Shown here: positions 50,722 through 59,138 of the stretch, one piece after another
Layout of the letters: every line of letters starts with the position of its first letter
How positions within the stretch are numbered: the first letter of the stretch is position 1
Source: Thiohalocapsa sp963698775
GTDB taxonomy: Bacteria; Pseudomonadota; Gammaproteobacteria; Chromatiales; Chromatiaceae
Length of the DNA stretch: 64,000 nt
NCBI GenBank assembly: GCA_963698775.1
Contig: CAVOSE010000004.1
Location: 1-64,000, forward strand
Direction of reading: 5' to 3'
Made by a program: the position numbers and the translations under genes
The notes under the pieces: model-generated
Told to the model about the DNA's origin: nothing
The model's database searches: none
The model's input: the letters and a program-made list of their open reading frames with translations, nothing else

Positions 50722-51300
50722 ATGCCCGTCACTCGACTCAGCTTCCTTGACCGGCTCGCCTCTCGGGATCAATCGACCTGGAGCGACTTTGACGACACCT
50801 ACAGGCCGTTGCTGCACCGCTGGCTGCACGGCAACGGGCTGAGTGATGCCGATGTTGAGGATCTCATCCAAGAGGTCATGTTGTTCGTCGCGAGCAACCT
50901 GGACCGCTTCGATCACAATCACCGCACAGGGGCCTTTCGGAAGTGGTTGCGCGTTGTCACCGTGAATATGACACGCAACTACCTGCGCAAACGTGGCGAC
51001 CAAACGTTGAGTTCGGAGGAACTTGAGCAACGACTCAACGACCTTGAGGATGACAGCAGTCGGGTGTCGCTTGCCTTCGAGCAAGACGATCAACGCATGC
51101 TCGTCAGGCAGTTGCTGCAGCGCGTTGAGCCTGATTTCTCGCCCGGAACCATTAGTATGTTCCAGCAGTACGTGATCAACGGCGCGAGCGTTCAGGAAAC
51201 GGCCTCCAGCCACAGCGTATCGAAGGCAGCAGTCTATGTGGCCAAATCAAAGGTGATGCGGCGTCTGCGCGAGGAGTGGGACGCAACCTTTCCTGTTTGA
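50722..51300 (+). CDS. ECF-type RNA polymerase sigma factor
   Basis: 192 residues. Sigma-2 region: LHRWLHGNGLSDADVEDLIQ, EVMLFVASNLDRFDHNHRTG, AFRKWLRVVTVNMTRNYLRK. Sigma-4 at the C-terminus: ISMFQQYVINGASVQETASS and VSKAAVYVAKSKVMRRLRE. It belongs to the ECF groups coupled to Ser/Thr kinases (common in Planctomycetes and Gemmata-like groups). The kinase gene starts two bases after its stop, so the pair forms one signalling unit. Confidence 0.9.
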   Translation: MPVTRLSFLDRLASRDQSTWSDFDDTYRPLLHRWLHGNGLSDADVEDLIQEVMLFVASNLDRFDHNHRTGAFRKWLRVVTVNMTRNYLRKRGDQTLSSEELEQRLNDLEDDSSRVSLAFEQDDQRMLVRQLLQRVEPDFSPGTISMFQQYVINGASVQETASSHSVSKAAVYVAKSKVMRRLREEWDATFPV

Positions 51301-51302
51301 GC

Positions 51303-52934
51303 ATGCATCCGTCACCAGAAGTGCTCCAGCAGTTTGTCAACGGCCTGATTGACGGCGCCGCTGCGGACGCGATCGCGGCACACCTGGATGCCTGCGGTGA
51401 CTGTGTGAGCCTGCTGGACACCCTGCCCGACGCTGACCCGCTGACGCGGCTGTTGCGGACCAGTAACAGCCGGGAGACTGCGGACCACCCACACTTTAGC
51501 GGGCGCATGATCGGTCCGTACGCGTTGCTGGAAGAGCTTGGCCGCGGCGGCATGGGGGTGGTCTATCGCGCGTTCGATCAACGCCTCAAACGCGAGGTGG
51601 CGCTCAAGCTCATGCTGGGCGGCGCGCATGCCGACGCGGAGCGGCGCGCACGCATGCGGCGTGAAGCGGAGGCCATCGCCGCGCTCAGTCACCCCGGCAT
51701 CGTCCAGGTGTTCGACGTCGGCGAGGCCGACGGCTTGCTCTATGTGGTGCTAGAGCTGCTGGACCCAGGCGGGCTGGCCTCAGCGACCGGCGGGCAAAGA
51801 CAATCGCCGCGCTGGTGCGCCGCCCTGATCCGTCAGGTCGCCGAAGCGCTGGAGCAGGCCCACGCCGCCGGTATCGTGCACCGCGACCTGAAACCGGAGA
51901 ATCTGCTAGTCGAGGTCGAGCCAGCGATGACAGACGCGGACGACCACGTGGCCTTGAGCGAGGAACGCCAACCACCGCACGTCAAGATCACCGACTTTGG
52001 CCTCTGCGCGCCGGCGGACGAGGTCACCCAACTCACGCGCAGCGTGATGATGCTCGGCACCCCAGAGTACATGGCCCCTGAGCAATTGCCAGACTGCGAC
52101 ACCCCTGTCGGGCCGCAAGCCGACATCTTTGCGCTCGGGGCCATCCTCTACGAACTCTTGCTGGGTGAGCCTCCGTTCCGACAGAACACCCTGGCCCAGC
52201 AGTTGAGCGCGCTCCGAGCCTGCGAACCGCCCGATCTCCGTCGCCACCAGCCGCGCTTGCCAAAGGCGCTGGAGGCCATCTGCCGTAAGTGTCTGGCCAA
52301 GGAGCCGGCGAAGCGCTACGCCTCGGCGCAGGCCTTGGCCGACGACCTGGGGCGCTTCCTGGCCGGTGAACCGGTTCAGGCACGATCAGAGGCAGTCTGG
52401 CCGAGGCTGCTGGCCTGGGGGCGACGAAAGCCGATCTTCGCCTTCCATCTGACGGCCGTGACCTTCCTCTATGTGCTGAACCTGATCGACTGGCTGGTGC
52501 TGAACAACCCTTACCATTCAGGCCTTGCCCAGGTGAAGATGACACTGGTGATGCTGGGCTGGGCCACGCTGGCCACACTGTTTGAGGCCCTGCGGAACCA
52601 GGCCCGCTATCGGCGTGTCGCCGAGTATCTCTTTGCGGCCTTGCCCTTCTGCCTGATGTTTACGCCGCTCTGGGTTGGTGTCGATCTCAACCCGGCCTAT
52701 CCGACCCTCTTCGTCACGCTCATCCCGTTGCTCGCGATCATCCGCCCGAGCCTGCCCATGCTGGCCTTCGCGACCGTTGCGGCGATGGTTTCGTTCAACG
52801 CGTTCGTTGCCATCGTGGGTCTAGGGAGTGAGCCATTCCTGACCGTCAACTACCTGCTCTTCTTCAACGTCGTGCTGATCCTCGCCGGCGTCGTCACCTT
52901 GCTCCTGATCCGCCACCTACCGGCTCGTCGCTGA
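51303..52934 (+). CDS. Membrane Ser/Thr protein kinase with zinc-finger N-terminus
   Basis: 543 residues. Residues 24-38 hold an anti-sigma-like HxxxCxxC motif (AHLDACGDCVSLLD). The kinase domain (about 70-365) has LEELGRGGMGVVYRAFDQ, VALKLM with the ATP Lys, GIVHRDLKPENLLV, ITDFGLCAP and TPEYMAPEQLP. After a juxtamembrane stretch the C-terminus has about five or six transmembrane helices (FHLTAVTFLYVLNLIDWLVL onward). The combination suggests a membrane sensor that binds or phosphorylates the ECF factor encoded just before it. Confidence 0.93.
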   Translation: MHPSPEVLQQFVNGLIDGAAADAIAAHLDACGDCVSLLDTLPDADPLTRLLRTSNSRETADHPHFSGRMIGPYALLEELGRGGMGVVYRAFDQRLKREVALKLMLGGAHADAERRARMRREAEAIAALSHPGIVQVFDVGEADGLLYVVLELLDPGGLASATGGQRQSPRWCAALIRQVAEALEQAHAAGIVHRDLKPENLLVEVEPAMTDADDHVALSEERQPPHVKITDFGLCAPADEVTQLTRSVMMLGTPEYMAPEQLPDCDTPVGPQADIFALGAILYELLLGEPPFRQNTLAQQLSALRACEPPDLRRHQPRLPKALEAICRKCLAKEPAKRYASAQALADDLGRFLAGEPVQARSEAVWPRLLAWGRRKPIFAFHLTAVTFLYVLNLIDWLVLNNPYHSGLAQVKMTLVMLGWATLATLFEALRNQARYRRVAEYLFAALPFCLMFTPLWVGVDLNPAYPTLFVTLIPLLAIIRPSLPMLAFATVAAMVSFNAFVAIVGLGSEPFLTVNYLLFFNVVLILAGVVTLLLIRHLPARR

Positions 52935-53103
52935 CCAGCGGCTCAGCCGCTGGCCGCAGGGCTTGCGGCGCACCCCCGAGCCGCTGCTGAAAGATTTTCC
53001 GCTCCCGCGACATTACTACAGGCAGCCCTTCGCCTCAGGACACAGCGATCCCGGCGCGGGCATGAGCAAAACATCTGACCAACCGATACGGGAAAATGCC
53101 AAC

Positions 53104-53607
53104 ATGAAAATCTTCACCTACGGGACCATTGTCGCCGCTCTCTGCATGGGCTTAGCGCTGCCAACGGTCTCCATGGCACTCACGCAGAAGGGGGCCTACA
53201 CCGCTGACTACTGCAAGCAGGACGGGGCTGCGTGCGGGGGCATCGCCTATGGTAACGGAGGCGGATACGTCGTGAATTGGACGCGACTGACGGCAAGAAG
53301 CGATCAGCAGTCAGGCTACAACAAGGCCTGCGACGGCTTAGAAAAAAAGTTCAAGACGAACTTGGAGATAAAAGAATATGTTCAATTTCAGGTACCTGCA
53401 GACTGTTACTACAAGATCAAGATCGATATTAAGAGTGGCGAAAGTAAAGATCGAAACCTCGTCTTGACGCCGGGTTGCATCCTCAAGTTATATAGTGAAG
53501 GAACAACCACATCGAACAATAAGATCAAGCTGAAAGATCGCGAATTCGCCAAGGGCCTGCCCCAAGAAATGGTCGATTACGGCAAGGCAAACTGTGGGCT
53601 GAAATGA
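53104..53607 (+). CDS. Small secreted Cys-containing protein
   Basis: 167 residues, ATG at 53104 with a weak GGGAAAATGCC upstream. Signal peptide ends LPTVSMALTQ. The mature protein has six to eight cysteines, an ACGGIAYGNGGGYVVNW segment, and a Lys-rich, AT-richer second half (KKFKTNLEIKEYVQFQVPAD, KIKIDIKSGESKDRN). Its lower GC than neighbours points to foreign origin or different constraint. No family recognised. It lies between the kinase and the secretin genes and could be an exported product of this cluster. Confidence 0.65.
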   Translation: MKIFTYGTIVAALCMGLALPTVSMALTQKGAYTADYCKQDGAACGGIAYGNGGGYVVNWTRLTARSDQQSGYNKACDGLEKKFKTNLEIKEYVQFQVPADCYYKIKIDIKSGESKDRNLVLTPGCILKLYSEGTTTSNNKIKLKDREFAKGLPQEMVDYGKANCGLK

Positions 53608-53722
53608 CCCTGCCTGATCCTGCGCTGATCCTGCGCTGATCCCGGTGATGACGTTGCCGTGCATCGAATAGGCGCTGCGCCAGTGATGCCTCTTTGAGGT
53701 ATCCTTGTCGGTCTAAGCACCC

Positions 53723-53762
53723 ACCCGGGGCTTTCTTTACAAGAGAAAGCGCCCGGGTTTTT
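53723..53762 (+). terminator. Rho-independent terminator
   Basis: ACCCGGGGCTTTC-TTTACAAGA-GAAAGCGCCCGGGT followed by TTTTT. A strong hairpin with a T-run, 115 bases after the secreted-protein stop codon and 60 bases before the secretin ATG. It separates the kinase transcript from the secretin gene. Confidence 0.88.
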
Positions 53763-53824
53763 GCGTGTCTGACCCACAACCGCCCGCTGCTGGCGATGGT
53801 GAAGGCCATCTGTAGATCCTGTTT

Positions 53825-55390
53825 ATGAACCGCCCCAACGCTCCCCGCCTGTGTTCAGTGCTGGCCATCGGCAAAAGCCCCTTGATCCTCTTGCTTGCGC
53901 TCAGCGCCGCCGGATGCTCTTCCTCGTTGCGCCTAAGCGATGACGACGTCCAAACCTTTCTGGAAGAGTACGAATCTAAAGCAAGCCTCGCGCAACAAAA
54001 GAAGTCGGCGGAGCTGGACCTTGGGATCGACTACGCTAGGATCGATAACCCGGATGTACCTCTCCAGCAGCGTCTGGTTTCGGTCAAGCTCGACAACGCG
54101 AACATCGGCCGCGTCATCGATCGCCTCGGTATCAACTACGTTCTTGACGGCTTGCGCTCGATCAACGGCCGAGTAACGGCCACATTTGAACGCACACCGC
54201 TCGAGGAGGCGTTGAACCTGCTCTGTAACCCGCTGCAGTTGGAGGCCACGGTTCGCCGCGACGTCGTCGTCATCCGTCGCGCACCCTCGGTCGCGCTCTA
54301 CCAAGACTCGACCAACGATTACATCATGATGAAGTATGTATTCAAATTTGAAGACACGAACAATCTTGACGACGTTCTATCCGATCTTTTGGATACGGAT
54401 AGCGACGACGATGGAGATGATGATGACGGTAGCGACGACAACTCGGACGACTGGTCTTCGATATCGTTTTCGAACATTGGCGCTGGCAGCGACGACACGG
54501 CTAGCAGCTCTGCTGCGAAAGGGCTGAAATATGCGTTGCTGCATGCTGAGAACGCAGTCCTGGTCACAGGTCCGTCATCCAGAGTCATCAACGCGCTGCA
54601 GATCTTTGAAGCCCTGGATACAGATACCGGACATGTTTTGATTGAAGCCATGCTGCTGGAGTTTAGCGCCGATCAGCTTGTGGAGGTGGGAACCCGAATC
54701 AGCCAAGGCGCCAAAGATACCTTTAGTGATGTCAATATCGATTGGACAAGCCTGGCCGGCGAGACGATCTCCTTTATGACTCTCGCAACAGATACGAACG
54801 CCACTGCATTTCGTGCTGCGATCTCCTTGATGATTCAGCGGGATAGTGCACGGGTAATCGCGCGCCCCTACTTGGCGACCGTCAGTGGTAAACCTGCCTT
54901 CATTGAGGTTGCCGGGGAACAATATGTCACACAGCAGACCGGTAGTAGCGGAGAGGTTACTCTCGAACCTGTGACTGCTGGTGTGGAAATGAGGGTGACC
55001 CCATTCGTGCTGCCGAACGAGCGCATTCGCATGGATGTTGCGGTTGAGCTCTCGCGATTCGTGCCATCGGTGCGCAATGCGGCATTGGCCACAACAAGAA
55101 GCAGATCAACATCAACGGTTCGGGTTGGCTCTGGAGAGCCCTTAGTCATTGGCGGGCTGAGTGCAGACCAGTCTTCTCGCAATTCGTTCGGGATTCCAGG
55201 GATCGCGGATATCCCCGGCTTGGATGTTGTCCTTGGCGCGAAACAAACCACGGATTTCAACAGACGCGTCCTCATCTACATCACCCCATATCTTTGGGAG
55301 CCAGGGATCGATACGCCGTTGAAAGCGCAAGAAGAACTGAAGACGTTTATGAAAGAAAAGCCGATGGATCCACTACGAGGGCTGGAGTGA
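53825..55390 (+). CDS. Orphan lipoprotein secretin with Asp-rich insert
   Basis: 521 residues. The signal ends at lipobox LSAAGC (Cys31). Residues 80-155 are an N0/STN-type domain (KLDNANIGRVIDRLGINYVL, ATFERTPLEEALNLLC), 165-260 a secretin N-type domain interrupted by an Asp-rich run (about residues 187-225), and the rest is the secretin barrel (VLIEAMLLEFSADQLVEVGT, ARVIARPYLATVSGKPAFI, GEPLVIGGLSADQSS, RRVLIYITPYLW). Secretins form outer-membrane export pores for type II, III and IV pilus systems. No gspE, gspF, pilin or pilot gene is present, so its machine is elsewhere or it works alone. Confidence 0.88.
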   Translation: MNRPNAPRLCSVLAIGKSPLILLLALSAAGCSSSLRLSDDDVQTFLEEYESKASLAQQKKSAELDLGIDYARIDNPDVPLQQRLVSVKLDNANIGRVIDRLGINYVLDGLRSINGRVTATFERTPLEEALNLLCNPLQLEATVRRDVVVIRRAPSVALYQDSTNDYIMMKYVFKFEDTNNLDDVLSDLLDTDSDDDGDDDDGSDDNSDDWSSISFSNIGAGSDDTASSSAAKGLKYALLHAENAVLVTGPSSRVINALQIFEALDTDTGHVLIEAMLLEFSADQLVEVGTRISQGAKDTFSDVNIDWTSLAGETISFMTLATDTNATAFRAAISLMIQRDSARVIARPYLATVSGKPAFIEVAGEQYVTQQTGSSGEVTLEPVTAGVEMRVTPFVLPNERIRMDVAVELSRFVPSVRNAALATTRSRSTSTVRVGSGEPLVIGGLSADQSSRNSFGIPGIADIPGLDVVLGAKQTTDFNRRVLIYITPYLWEPGIDTPLKAQEELKTFMKEKPMDPLRGLE

Positions 55391-55525
55391 AGATACGCCC
55401 CAGAGGCGCCTAGCGACGGTTGACTGGGAAGGCTGGTCAAGCCTGCCCACCCTCGTTCAGCCCGGCATCGCCGCATGTCCTCAGATCCGGCGGTCCGCGG
55501 GTCCGCAAGCGGGACTGTCTCGAGG

Positions 55526-55612
55526 TCAATGCGCCGAGACCAGTTTCAGGCCGATGATCCCGGTGATGATGACGCCGACAAAGAAGAAGCGTGCCAGCGT
55601 TGCGGGCTCACT
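55526..55612 (-). pseudogene. SMR multidrug transporter C-terminal fragment
   Basis: The minus strand encodes SEPATLARFFFVGVIITGII, then GLKLVSAH and a stop, the last helix of QacE/EmrE/SugE-type small multidrug transporters. The first three helices are missing. Part of a decayed stretch of DNA after the secretin gene. Confidence 0.75.
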
Positions 55613-55844
55613 GGAGTATCGGAAGCATACGCGCCCAGCCCCCTGGTCGCCCAAGTAGCCACCGCTCGTTTGGCGGCTGTCAACGCTGCTTTCAAGGGAA
55701 TATGGACCTGAGTAGCAGCCTCCCGAGCAAGGAAATTGTGCGTAGGCGAGGCGGGCTGGGGCGGATTCTTCCGGTCAAGGCGAGCGCTTCCCTGCCTGGC
55801 CCGTCAGGATCGACTCCGGTGATGTGGGCGGGTGGTAGGCTCGA

Positions 55845-56048
55845 TCAGAACCAACGCGCCTGAGGTGGCGCCCGACGGGGCGGCAACCGGGCGGTGTCTG
55901 CGCAAGCGCTCTTGCCGTCGAGGTGGGTGCGAATGTTGTTGATCACCGCGGGGTCTTCAATGCAGGCGATGATCCGCAGCGCACCGCCGCAGGCCGAACA
56001 GGTCTCGATGTCGATGCCGAAAGCGCGTTCGAGGCGCCGCGACCACGT
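55845..56048 (-). pseudogene. IS91-family transposase C-terminal fragment
   Basis: The minus strand reads TWSRRLERAFGIDIETCSAC, then GGALRIIACIEDPAVINNI, RTHLDG and the tail RLPPRRAPPQARWF followed by TGA, the usual C-terminus of IS91/ISCR-type rolling-circle transposases, including the CxxC motif. The catalytic HUH and Tyr part is lost. The DNA around it (55613-55844 and 56049-56420) contains nothing I can name. Confidence 0.82.
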
Positions 56049-56420
56049 TATCGATTACCGGCCCTGGATGCGCGCCTCATTTCCGCGGTATAGCGGGCCA
56101 ACCGCGAACCAGGTGGGAGCGACAGGTGTCGGCCTTAACCCGCCAATCCTTGTGCTAATCCGACTGACCGCGTCCAGCGCTGAGCCGACATCGGACATCG
56201 GTCAGTTGTCGGGTGAGCTGGGCGGACGTATGCAGTCGGTGAGTCAAGCGAAGGTTTGTACCCTTCTTACCACAGCAAGGGTTGCGGAGGCACTCCCATT
56301 TGGTCCGCTGTTGGCCGACAACTGCCAGACAACCCATCGGCCATAGCGCCCACTCCTCACCAGTGCAACTTCGACCCGCTTTGCGCGACGGAGCGATCGT
56401 AATCTGTCGACGAAGACTTA

Positions 56421-56806
56421 GGGTCCGAGCTGGGCAACTGGAGTCCCGGGTCGATGCAGACGACCACGCAGGCGCTGGCGATGGCGGCCCTTCAGTTTCA
56501 GCCGGAGAAGATCCCCGAGCTGGGCTGTGGGAACGCTGGGACGACCATGGTGCTGGCCGCGCAAACCGGTGCGCTGAACACGGCGATTGACACGGAAAAT
56601 GGCGCGCTCGCGCGTCTGCGGCAGGTTTCGCCGATCGCATCGATGCGCGCGATCGGGACAGCGCGCGTCTGCCGGTGCCGGAGCAGCCCGATAACTCGGG
56701 CTGGGCTGATCGCAGCGGCTGTATCATCGGCGTCGACCGCCTGCCCGAGGCCTCGCGGTCGATGCTCCGGCAGAGCGGTATACTGGAGTGCTTCAACATG
56801 GTCTGA
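56421..56806 (+). pseudogene. SAM-dependent methyltransferase remnant, copy 1
   Basis: The first frame encodes TTTQALAMAALQFQPEKIPE and LGCGNAGTTMVLAAQTGA, a class I methyltransferase motif I, up to LARLRQ. After a shift the second frame continues DRIDARDRDSARLPVPEQPD, then IIGVDRLPEASRSMLRQSGI before a stop. This corresponds to motifs II-IV with changed residues. Frameshift plus premature stop; the same lesions are present in copy 2, so decay came before duplication. Confidence 0.65.
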
Positions 56807-56923
56807 CGCGCTGACCGCCCGAGCGACGAGTTGTTCGTGTTGGAGCGCCGTTGAAGCCGCTTGCGCCGCGTCGGTCAAGCGATCGGGCCAGCGTTCGCGA
56901 TCCTTGTCAACAGAGAAGCAACC

Positions 56924-57463
56924 ATGGAGTTATCGACAGGCCCCAACGGCCGAGAAGAGGAAATCATCGACCTTTTCACCGCGAGCTTCACCGCGTCCGA
57001 GGGTAGTAAAGAAGGCGCGCTGATCGGAAATCTGGCGCGAAGCCTGCTGAGCAGCACGGCGGAGCAGGATCTCTTCGTCTTCACTGCCGAGCAGGACGGC
57101 GCGATCATCGGTGGCGTCCTCTGCTCTCGGCTGAGCTACGCGCAGGATGACCGGAGCCTGTTCGTTCTCGGCCCCGTCGCCGTGGCCACCGACCAGCAAC
57201 GAAAGGGAATCGGGCAGAAGCTGCTGACCCATGCCCTGGCTGAGCTTCGCAGTGCTGGTGTCGACATCGCCATGACCTATGGCGATCCGAACTACTATGC
57301 CAAGGTCGGCTTCCTGCCGATCAGCGAGGCGGACGCGCAAGCGCCCTTCAAGCTCAGCCAACCCGAAGGCTGGCTGGCACAGCCGTTGACCGGTCATACG
57401 ATAACGCCGCTGCAAGGCCCGTCCCGCTGTGTCGAGGCGCTGAATGATGCCGTGTTCTGGTAA
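56924..57463 (+). CDS. GNAT family N-acetyltransferase, copy 1
   Basis: 179 residues from the ATG at 56924. The acetyl-CoA loop is VATDQQRKGIGQKLLTHAL and the YhbS-like C-terminus MTYGDPNYYAKVGFLPIS is present. It acetylates an unknown amine or protein N-terminus. It is identical to copy 2 except for a few residues (Ser/Thr at 23, Gln/Pro near 146). It precedes the rsgA copy by 11 bases. Confidence 0.9.
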   Translation: MELSTGPNGREEEIIDLFTASFTASEGSKEGALIGNLARSLLSSTAEQDLFVFTAEQDGAIIGGVLCSRLSYAQDDRSLFVLGPVAVATDQQRKGIGQKLLTHALAELRSAGVDIAMTYGDPNYYAKVGFLPISEADAQAPFKLSQPEGWLAQPLTGHTITPLQGPSRCVEALNDAVFW

Positions 57464-57474
57464 GGGCCACTGTC

Positions 57475-58161
57475 ATGGACTCTGACGACTCCAAACGCCT
57501 TCACTGCAGCGCAACTGCGGGGGCTGCCAGCGGCAATCTGGCAACGCTCGAAACACTTGGCTGGGAACCGTTCTTCGCACAACAGGCCAGCCTGGAGGCG
57601 CTCTCTGAAACGCCCCCGGTGCGCGTCGTCGCGGTGCACCGCAGCGGCCGACAGATCGTCGGCGTCGACATCGACGAGCATCTCCCGCCGCGCGCCGACG
57701 CGACCGTGGGTGACTGGCTGCTGCTGGATCGCGCCCTGCCTCGGGCGAGCCGCGTCCTGTCGCGCAAGAGTCTGATCAAGCGCCGCGCGCCGGGCACGAA
57801 CCGGCAGCTGCAACTGATCGCGGCAAATATCGACACGGCCTTCGTCGTCACCTCCTGCAATCAGGATTTCAACCTGGCCCGGCTGGAGCGCTATGTCGCG
57901 CTTGCCTTCGAGGACATTGAGACCCTGTCGGCTCAATGCCGGTTTGGTAATTGCCAGCACGAGCGCGAGCCCGGCTGCGCTGTCCGGGATGCGATCGAGC
58001 ATGACCGACTCGACCCTGCGCGGCTTCTGCGCTGGCGCAAGCTTCTGGCGGAGGACAGCTTCAACTCCGCGAGTCTCGCCGAGCGCCGGACAAGAGACCG
58101 CGCATTCGGCAAGATGGTCCGACGGGTGATGAAGGAGACCAAATCACGCCGACGACCTTGA
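57475..58161 (+). CDS. rsgA: RsgA with its GTPase core deleted, copy 1
   Basis: 228 residues, where RsgA (30S-assembly GTPase) has about 340-350. The OB domain (residues 1-118) and the start of the G domain (IAANIDTAFVVTSCNQDFNL, ARLERYVALA) are normal, then the sequence jumps to FEDIETLSAQCRFGNCQHER, the zinc-binding C-terminal domain. The P-loop GxxxxGKS, switch regions and GGLLIDTPG-type motif are missing, in frame, at about 57907. Such a protein could bind the 30S subunit but not hydrolyse GTP. I cannot tell whether a full rsgA exists elsewhere. Confidence 0.88.
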   Translation: MDSDDSKRLHCSATAGAASGNLATLETLGWEPFFAQQASLEALSETPPVRVVAVHRSGRQIVGVDIDEHLPPRADATVGDWLLLDRALPRASRVLSRKSLIKRRAPGTNRQLQLIAANIDTAFVVTSCNQDFNLARLERYVALAFEDIETLSAQCRFGNCQHEREPGCAVRDAIEHDRLDPARLLRWRKLLAEDSFNSASLAERRTRDRAFGKMVRRVMKETKSRRRP

Positions 58162-58436
58162 TCAAGGGGCGCTCTGCAAAGTCGCGTGATGGCCATGGCT
58201 GGACATCGCGCCGACCCACGCGAAAACGACCGCATCCCCAGGGGGCTGCAGTGATGAGTCATTGCTGGAACCAGCGGGGTTCGCACCCGCTCAGCGACCG
58301 TTCGAAGCATCGGCAGCAAATCCCGAATGCCATTGAGCGCCTGCGGGAAGCGCAGATAGCGATCGATGAGCGCGGCATCCTCTGGTTCGTCAACCAGCAG
58401 TGTCGACTCCAGAGCAACTCTCCAGGGCCGCTCGAC

Positions 58437-59109
58437 GGTGCGCTGGCGGCGTTTCTGGCCGAGGGGCTGCAAGAGCAGGCCGACGCGGAGCAGATCGGCG
58501 CCGCCGAGATCCGCGACGAGCAGGAGCGCCTGGCCGCCGAGGCGGCGGCGCTGGAGGCCGTCGAGCAGGGCTTTCCGATGAGCCGCCGCATCAACGCCAT
58601 TGTGAGCGTCTTGGAGAAGATTTCGCCGGCGCGCGGCGACCTGGCGGTGCGTCTGCTGGGCCAGGCCCATGCCTATCTGAAGAAGCCCGGCGTCGCCCCC
58701 CGCGGTGGACGCTCTGGTGCGCCCGGCGCTGGCGGATGGGCCGGTGGTGCTGGTGACCCATTCGCTGGGCACCGTCGTCAGCTTCAAGCTGCTGCGGGAG
58801 CTGGCGCAGGCCGGCCATCCCGTCGATGTGCCGCTCTACGTCACCATGGGCACGCCGCTGACCCTGTCGACGGTGCAGCGCACGCTCGGGCCATCCTTCG
58901 CGACGCCGGACCACGTGGGCCGCTGGATCAACCTCCGCGACCCGGACGACTTCATCAGTTTGAACCGCGACCTGGGGGCGCCGCGCTTCCCCGCCGCCAT
59001 CGAGAACATCGGCGACTTCGAGAACCCGGGCGACGACGCCCATGCCATTCCGGGCTATTTGTCGAATCGGGCGGTGGCGCAGGCGGTCGCCGAAGCGCTC
59101 GGCCTGTAG
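58437..59109 (+). pseudogene. Alpha/beta hydrolase-like protein, 5' end unclear, frameshifted
   Basis: The C-terminal part (58705-59109) is clear: GPVVLVTHSLGTVVSFKLLR holds the GxSxG nucleophile elbow, PLYVTMGTPLTLSTVQ a family strand, and WINLRDPDDFISLNRDL the acidic residue. The N-terminal part lies one frame away (QADAEQIGAAEIRDEQERLA, MSRRINAIVSVLEKISPARG, LGQAHAYLKKPGV); the frames join by removing one C from the C6 run near 58695. The 5' end is undefined and may have been replaced at the right edge of the duplication. Confidence 0.6.
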
Positions 59110-59138
59110 TCAGCACCGCAGCGGCGGATGGGTGCCAA

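Larger units (their letters stand above)
56365..58292. repeat. Long direct repeat, copy 1 (at least 1.93 kb)
   Basis: From TGCAACTT at 56365 the sequence is repeated at 62073 with a constant offset of 5,708 bases (no net indel) to the end of the window. Differences are few and partly clustered (for example 57646-57690). It contains a methyltransferase remnant, a GNAT gene and a deleted rsgA. The left boundary is sharp: immediately before it the two flanks differ. Confidence 0.93.

Noticed and set aside
56498..56878. 126-residue minus-strand ORF in the duplicated block (also 62206-62586)
   Set aside because: Overlaps the methyltransferase remnant antisense; motif I of that family on the plus strand explains the sequence better.
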